Positions 58,305-64,000 of a stretch of 64,000 bases of DNA are shown piece by piece; the stretch's first letter is position 1; the number at the start of each line of letters is the position of its first letter. The position numbers and the translations under genes were made by a program. This DNA is from Anadara kagoshimensis (Eukaryota > Mollusca > Bivalvia > Arcoida > Arcidae): positions 7,737,291 to 7,801,290 of the forward strand of contig CM037872.1 of assembly GCA_021292105.1 (NCBI GenBank), read 5' to 3'. The notes below the pieces were generated by a model. That model was not told the DNA's origin and did no database searches. It saw only the letters and a list, made by a program, of their open reading frames with translations.

Positions 58305-58810
58305 CCCCCCCAGGTAGCCCAGATGATACAGTGCTCGCTTCGTAAGTTGGAGGTCGTGAGTTCGAACCTCGGCAGGGGTCTAACCAAGACTCGAAAATAA
58401 GTAGTGACTGTACTTTCACCATGAATTATCAAATGAGAATAATAAAATCATAAAAACCAGCTTCGCACTTCATTAAATTTGAGCCATTATTATACACTCC
58501 ATAATCGTGGGTTCGAACCCCGACCGGGTCTGACTCAAGAATTGAAAGTGGGTAGTGGCTATTCTTTCGCCAAGCACTAAGCATTATGAAACGAAAGTCA
58601 TGGTTCTTTCGGATGGGAACTTAAAGTAAACGAGGTCCTGTGTCACGGTAGGCTTGGCACTATAAAGAACGCTAACCCTGTTGTATAATGCCATCAGCGC
58701 AACGCACAGGCAAAATTCCTGCATTTTTGCTTATAGCTGGCGACGTCTCGATATAAGTGAAATATTTTTGACTGGTGCTTGAAACACCATTACTCAACTC
58801 AATTCATACT
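58305..58810 (+). mobile_element. Two SINE-1 copies, head-only then near full length
   Basis: Head at 58311-58420 (gtagcccagatgatacagtg, gagttcgaacctcggcagg). Then 58500-58800 with gggttcgaaccccgaccggg, body and tail gaaatatttttgactggtgc. The second lacks the A-box half of its head. Confidence 0.82.
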
Positions 58811-58949
58811 CTTCCATAACCTCATGGTAGAACAAAAGTAAAATCCATTTCTAATATAGCAAATGCATTTGACGTCAAATATATTTCGAGAAATGTTCTA
58901 TTCTGTGCATCGTGTTTCTCTCTTTGTTTTTAATTCCTTAATTGCTAAA

Positions 58950-59150
58950 TACAGTACAAGCCTGTCGAAAGTTTAACACTCAGCTAACCAATTTGCGATT
59001 CATCTCACTCCCATTACACATATCATCTCAACAGCTCATTGGCAGCTGTTATCGGTATCTCGGTCACTAGCTATACATATCTCATCCACTCTGCAGTCGA
59101 GGTTCTCTTTCGTTATCTTAATGTTAAACTTTCGACAGGTCCTTACTGTA
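58950..59150. mobile_element. TIR-A element, short
   Basis: Ends tacagtacaagcctgtcgaa and ttcgacaggtccttactgta are inverted repeats. Core gctattcatatctc-like. About 200 bp with no internal amplification. Confidence 0.88.
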
Positions 59151-59298
59151 CAATACATTTATAGAAAGTAATTGTTCAGGAGTAAACCCTGGTGGTGTTG
59201 GATCAATAATTTGGTTAGATTATCCAGAGGTTTTATTTTACATAATTTAGACATCTTGTCATTTATTCAATATCCAATTTTGATAATATTACGCAATT

Positions 59299-59519
59299 TA
59301 CAGTACAGACGTGTCGAAAGTTAGAACACTTAGATTACGAAAATTGTCGAAATTCGGTTGCTGAGATATTGGTAGCTAGTCCCAATAAAGCTACCGAGAG
59401 GGAAAAAGCAACAACCGAAAACAGCTGTCGAAATATCGCTTTCGAGGGGCCGAGACGAGTTTCCGATTTGGCACAAATTCGTTAGCACTAGGTTAAACTT
59501 TCGACAGGTCGGTACTGTG
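59299..59519. mobile_element. TIR-A element, short
   Basis: Ends tacagtacagacgtgtcgaa and ttcgacaggtcggtactgt. Core ctgagatattggtagctag and gaaaacagctgtcgaaatat. The clearest unamplified form of the family. Confidence 0.9.
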
Positions 59520-59718
59520 CAGTAAGTGCTATGACTGAGGACTGAGTTTATCTAAAATGGCTCAATTATCTGAAAAAATGACCTTTTTGAGGACCACGCA
59601 ACGAAGGCGTATTCGAATTTCAACCCTTTATTAGCCAATTATCAGTTTAAATGTTTAAGTGTATATTATCAACTTAGGTATGATTGGTGGCTTCCGGTTC
59701 CGTTTACGTAAAATTTAG

Positions 59719-60047
59719 TATAGGCCTGTCGAAAGTTTAATACTGAGTTAACGAATTGGCGACTATCGGCATCTCATCTCGATTCCTCGTTAGTTAAATA
59801 TAAACAATTTTTTGACAGCTGTTTTCTATCTCTCTTTGACATCTTAAAGTTAGCTCTGTGTACAGGTCTATCGAAAGTTTAACACTGATCGAGCCAAGGA
59901 AAGAATCTAAGCTTAGCTGCCGAACGGCCAAAATATGGATAGCTAGTCACCGAAAAGCTGTCGAGAGAAAGTATACAGCTGCCGAAAAGCTGCCGATTCG
60001 ACACTTATTTGCTAGTTTAGTGTTAAACTTTTGACAGGTCTCTACTG
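59719..60047. mobile_element. TIR-A elements, one partial and one complete
   Basis: Partial from tataggcctgtcgaaagttt (59719). Complete from tacaggtctatcgaaagttt (about 59870) to gttaaacttttgacaggtct (60041). Confidence 0.82.
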
Positions 60048-60128
60048 ATTGTTATAATTATGGCGACAAGAGTTCTTCTCGATTATAAAGTTTTAGTGCC
60101 AAATTTTAATTTAATTTCTTGGCTGAGC

Positions 60129-60667
60129 TACAGTACAGTAATGTCGAAAATTTAACACCTGAGGCATTTAAAATTGACGGAATATGGATAGCTAGTGACC
60201 GAAAAGATCCCGAGAGATAGCTGACAGCTAATAGGAAGTTTTTGAGATATATTTAGGTAACGAAGAGCCGTGATGAACTGTGAACTGTTGATTCAGCACT
60301 TATTATACCACTGCGGTAGCTCATTTGGTAGAGTGCTCGCTCCGAAAGTAGGAGGTCGTGGGTTCAAACCCCGGCCGGTTCTGACCCAAGAGTTGAAAGT
60401 GGATAGTGACTGTTCTTTCGCCAAGCACTCGGCATTACGACATGAACGGAAGGGAACTTAAAATAATTAAACGAGACCATGTGTCACGGTGGGCTTGGCA
60501 CGCCAAAGAACCCTGCTGTATAATGCCATCAGCGCAACGCACAGGCAAAATTTCTGCACTTTCGCCTATAGCTGGCGACGTCTCGATATAAGTAAAACAC
60601 TATTACTCAACCCAACTCAACTTATTCTTTAGGTTTTTGTTAACTTTTCGACATGGTTGTACTGTAC
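60129..60667. mobile_element. TIR-A element carrying a nested SINE-1
   Basis: Left end tacagtacagtaatgtcgaa, core atggatagctagtgaccgaa, then a full SINE-1 inserted at about 60303-60625 (head gcggtagctcatttggtaga; gggttcaaaccccggccgg), then the right end ttaacttttcgacatggttg plus tactgtac. Confidence 0.88.
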
Positions 60668-60844
60668 AATGGCCGACTATGTATCAGTTATGATAATCTA
60701 CATTTTGTAACAAAAGTTCTTCCCGATTATAAAGTTTCTTAGCTAAATATTGATTTCGTTTCTTGGCTGAACTAAATTTGAAAGGAGATTTATCTGACTA
60801 AACGGCGTTATCAATTTAGTGTACCATTCCAAACAATAATTTTG

Positions 60845-61079
60845 TACAGTACAGACCTGTCAAAAGTTTCACACTAAGCTAACAGATTAACGACGAATAG
60901 TCAACTCACCTTGCTTGATCCCCTCCTTATTTATATATCCCAACAACTGCTGTGTATATTGGTAGCTTTTCAGCCATTATAGCTAACTACATATATATAT
61001 CGGACGCTTCTCTCTCGGTAGCCGAGATTAGACTTCTTTTCGTTAGCTTAGTAATGTTAAACTTTTGACAGGCCTGTAC
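60845..61079. mobile_element. TIR-A element, short
   Basis: Ends tacagtacagacctgtcaaa and ttttgacaggcctgtaca. Interior is in reversed-core orientation (cattatagctaactacatat, ggtagccgagattagac). Confidence 0.88.
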
Positions 61080-61081
61080 AT

Positions 61082-61525
61082 ACGGTATATTGCTATTTAA
61101 TTCAATGAGCGAACGAACAAAAAACCAAAACTTCACAAAAGAGATGTAAAAGAAAAATAATTAGTAAATATACCGTAAAAATGTTGGACTTGATTTTATT
61201 TTACCAACTATTTGGCGTGATATCAAGTAACAGAATGCTTTTAACTCTTTTCTACTCCGCAAAATTTCTGTACCCAGTCCCAATTAGGAATGTCTACAGA
61301 ATGTTTTAATCTTTGACAAGGATTACAATTAAATTCAATGAGTCGGATTAAAAAAATTACATTTTTGTAATTACTCCCGGAAATAAATTTGTATTGATCA
61401 CCCAACTTTGAAATTACTGGAATCCGATACAAACAATTCTTATAAAAATTATTAAAAAATACAAAAAGTACTATTGAACAACGTGTACTTTTTAGCATTA
61501 GCCATCCGCCTTGTAGGACTTCCTA
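61082..61525 (+). repeat. ~440-bp direct duplication, copy 1
   Basis: From tatattgctatttaattcaa through ttgattttattttaccaact, cccaattaggaatgtctaca and ttactcccggaaataaattt to cttgtaggacttcc. Copy 2 is 61978-62415. A SINE-2 follows immediately at the end of copy 1. Confidence 0.9.
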
Positions 61526-61526
61526 C

Positions 61527-61893
61527 TGCGGTGGCCTAATGGATAAGACGTCAGTCTACAAATCCGGGGTCTCTCACCGCTGTAAGTTCGAGCCCCGCTC
61601 AGACCACATGTGGGAAAGTGAATTTTCCTTGCCGTTGACCTTTACTGGTTCACCCATTGTCAGTAGAATGTGACTGGGGAAGTGGTTTACTTGTCTGCAG
61701 AGTACTGATTCAGTAAGCTAGCACCTTAAAGTCGGCCTGAGTGCGCGCTGATACAAGGCTGACCATAAAACACACTCCACATGCATACATGAACTTGTTC
61801 ATAGTATAATCCATAGAGATTAATAAATAGTTCTCTTAGCGAATAGCTGAAAAATTGCTGATGCGACGTTAAGCAACATTCAACAACAACAAC
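61527..61893 (+). mobile_element. SINE-2, full length, plus strand
   Basis: tRNA-like head (gcggtggcctaatggataag, gtaagttcgagccccgctc) and body (ttgccgttgacctttactgg, ttcaccca; ctgagtgcgcgctgata; gttctcttagcgaatagctg). The end is gcgacgttaagcaacattca plus (caa)n. Head and tail are well preserved, so insertion is fairly recent. A TIR-A fragment (61896-61978) follows. Confidence 0.9.
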
Positions 61894-61977
61894 TAGCTAT
61901 CCATGTCTCGTCCACCCGCGATAGCCAAGATACGACTCCATTTCGTTGGATCAGTGTTAAACGTTCGACAGGTCTGT

Positions 61978-62415
61978 ACGGTATATTGCGATTTAATTCA
62001 ATGAGCGAACGAACAAAAAACCAAAACTTCACAAAAACGATGTAAAAAAAGAGTTAGTATGTTTGACTTGATTTTATTTTACCAACTATTTGGCATCATA
62101 TCTAGTTACAGAATGCTTTTAACTTTTTCTCCTCCGCAAAATCTCTGTATTCAGTCCCAATTAGGAATGTCTATAGAATGCTTTAATCTTTGCCAACGAT
62201 TACAATTAAATTCAATGAATCGGATTAAAAAAATAAGTCTGTGTAATTACTCCCGGAAATAAATTTGTATTGATCACCCAACTGTGAAATTACTAGAATC
62301 CGACACTAAATTTGGTATAAAAATTAATAAAATACATTTTTCATAAAATACAAAAGTGTTATTGAACAATATACACTTGTTGGCAATAGCCATGCGCCTC
62401 GTAGGACTTCCATAG
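61978..62415 (+). repeat. ~440-bp direct duplication, copy 2
   Basis: Same block order as copy 1. It continues past cgtaggacttcc into catagcggagtac without the SINE. Confidence 0.9.
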
Positions 62416-62473
62416 CGGAGTACTAGTGTTCTAAACCATAATATGGTACTTTATAATTTTTATAATGATAATG

Positions 62474-62701
62474 TACAGTATAACCTGTGTATAAAGGCTA
62501 CCTCTATATAAGGGTCACCTGCTTATAAATGCCAGTAGAACTGTATATATTTAAATGATATGAATAAAGAACAATTGGGATACAATTCTATTTATTTTAT
62601 TCATATTACTTGAACATGTACTAGTATATAAAGGCCACTTGCTTATAAAGGCCACTTTTACCGGTTCCCTTTGGTGGCCTTTATAGACAGGTTTGGCTGT
62701 A
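62474..62701. mobile_element. MITE-B, copy 5
   Basis: Ends tacagtataacctgtgtata and tttatagacaggtttggctg. It carries several 'tataaaggccac' motifs and the core gaacaattgggatacaattc, with an internal partial repetition. Confidence 0.88.
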
Positions 62702-62704
62702 TAT

Positions 62705-63470
62705 TAAAGCGCAACACTTTCTTATTACATTGTCTCTCATCGCCTACGTTAGAATCCGACACAACATATTATAATGTGCATAGTTTGTCAGGTTGCTTGC
62801 CAAAGGTCGGTGGGTTTCGACAGGCACTCCGGTTGCCTCCCCACTATCCAAGAATTGGCCATCTCCTCAATATTTAAAAGATGGGGCATAGAACACAATT
62901 AATCTACCCCACCTAATAGAACACAAAAAACCAACCCCACTTAACTCCACTCCACCCCATTTACTCAACACACCTCCCCTTTCCTCTACTCCATACCCCC
63001 CTTACTCTACCCCAATTCACATCACTCCGCTTCCTAACCCCAAGCAAGGTGATAGCAATGAGACACGGTATAATATATTACAAACCCTCAAAGAATGATT
63101 CCCAAAACGCCGAGCTATCCGCCTATAGGAATATATACGCAAGAAACTAGGTTACACCCTTTTCAGGCCTCTATATATACCTGTACTACTTCGAGGCCAA
63201 GTCGAATAAATCTCTGTGTAAATATATACGCTGTATACAGTTTTCGTGTGGAAGCTGACTTTACTGGGTAGTTAGCTGTCTATATAATTTAAATGTTTGT
63301 TATTCTGCACCAAAGTGTAGCGCTAAGTACTGTCATTGCCATTATTTTGTTAGCACAAAAACAAAAACTCAGGTGTCACAATGACTTTTTTTGTTTTGCG
63401 TCATAATGCGTATATATTGTGTCTATTGACGGCACGTCAGTGTGATTTCATAGCAGAATACTTTGATTTA
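62705..63470. other. Intergenic stretch
   Basis: A SINE-core fragment at 62800-62880 (gacaggcactccggttgcct) and a pyrimidine/C-A-rich degenerate tract (62890-63045). A possible TATA-like gcgtatatattg lies near 63409, upstream of the ATG at 63478. Confidence 0.4.
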
Positions 63471-63477
63471 GGCCATC

Positions 63478-63597
63478 ATGACGGAATCGGTGATAGAAGG
63501 CATTCAAGAAACTCAAGTTGTTAGAGCCACCCGTGCTTCAGAGAGCATGCTTAACACCTGTGGAGCATTTTTCAGACAAAATAGTGCTGCATGCTAA
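63478..63597 (+). CDS. Short unrecognised ORF (39 codons)
   Basis: ATG in a reasonable context (ggccatcatgacgg), reading MTESVIEGIQETQVVRATRA and on to FFRQNSAAC, then TAA. Composition looks protein-like but no family is recognised and no donor is obvious. It could be an upstream ORF, a first exon or chance. Confidence 0.25.
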   Translation: MTESVIEGIQETQVVRATRASESMLNTCGAFFRQNSAAC

Positions 63598-63691
63598 GAG
63601 TTCATGATAAAGACCAGTTTAAAGCTTTGTCAAGAGCATTCCAAACGGAATGCTTTTAGACTTACTGCCGTGGACTTTACTGATATAACCT

Positions 63692-63997
63692 TTGTTACAA
63701 GATGCTAGTAGCTACGTCCAGTCAATGTATAAAAGTCATCATCAGAAAGGCCATTTGTATAATCGAAATCAATTTCTCTACTTTAATTATAAAATATTCT
63801 TATTCGACAAACCCCGCAGGTTCATGATATTCAGTCGTGTCCAGCCAGTGACATTCATCACATATGAAACCTACCCCGACTTTTTGTCTACGGCCTTTCT
63901 TCGTGCGACGAATGCACTTAGAAAAGTTTTTGGCATTTTATTAACTAGTACGTGTTCAACATACACGAAACACATGGGAAATGACAAGTGGCCTTAA
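63692..63997 (+). CDS. Unrecognised ORF at window edge
   Basis: A 101-codon open frame ending near the window edge. It contains FDKPRRFMIFSRVQPVTFIT and a hydrophobic stretch but no motif I know. It may be part of an exon of a gene continuing to the right, or chance. Confidence 0.2.
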   Translation: MLQDASSYVQSMYKSHHQKGHLYNRNQFLYFNYKIFLFDKPRRFMIFSRVQPVTFITYETYPDFLSTAFLRATNALRKVFGILLTSTCSTYTKHMGNDKWP

Positions 63998-64000
63998 ACT

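Noticed and set aside
61082-62415. Paired direct repeats as LTRs of a retrotransposon
   Set aside because: The interior holds only a SINE-2 and a TIR-A scrap; no gag-pol, primer site or polypurine tract is visible.

Overview
Organism and style: this is an AT-rich animal nuclear sequence with spliced genes, long introns, GT-AG junctions and dense short repeats. The conserved animal genes, the abundant tRNA-headed SINEs, the palindromic MITE-like elements and the many mini- and microsatellites fit a lophotrochozoan, most likely a mollusc; this is inference, not proof. There is no bacterial, phage or CRISPR content. Layout: (1) 1-4280, minus strand: the first three coding exons of an ER protein disulfide isomerase of the PDIA4/ERp72 type; the gene continues off the left edge. 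(2) 4281-8318: intergenic, with SINE fragments and a roughly 480-bp TGAG satellite. (3) 8319-25485, plus strand: a complete calpain-7 gene (CAPN7) in 20 coding exons, with MIT repeats, a Cys-His-Asn protease core and C-terminal beta-sandwich domains. (4) 25486-37430: copies of the calpain last exon, a 1.8-kb tandem segmental duplication, SINEs, inverted-repeat elements and minisatellites. (5) 37430-47494, minus strand: a class A GPCR in three coding exons, whose TM7 exon and C-tail exon each sit beside arrays of partial copies of themselves. (6) 47500-63460: repeat-dominated sequence, including a roughly 1.1-kb direct duplication and at least eight copies of an inverted-repeat element (TIR-A). 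(7) 63478-63997: two short unrecognised ORFs. Main theme: tandem duplications repeatedly start or end inside exons and carry splice sites. In CAPN7 this affects the catalytic-Cys exon, the next exon, exons 17 and 18 and the last exon. In the GPCR, eight 153-bp units each carry a truncated TM7 exon upstream of the real one, and five degenerate copies of the C-tail exon lie downstream. Separately, TIR-A elements carry internal repeats expanded into different minisatellites (32-bp units at two loci, about 25-bp units at a third). Caveat: CAPN7 has apparent frameshifts in exon 5 and exon 10, and the GPCR has one in exon 1. Surrounding codons are well conserved, so residual sequencing indels or false duplications from haplotype merging are a serious alternative for part of this. 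Reads or transcripts would decide.
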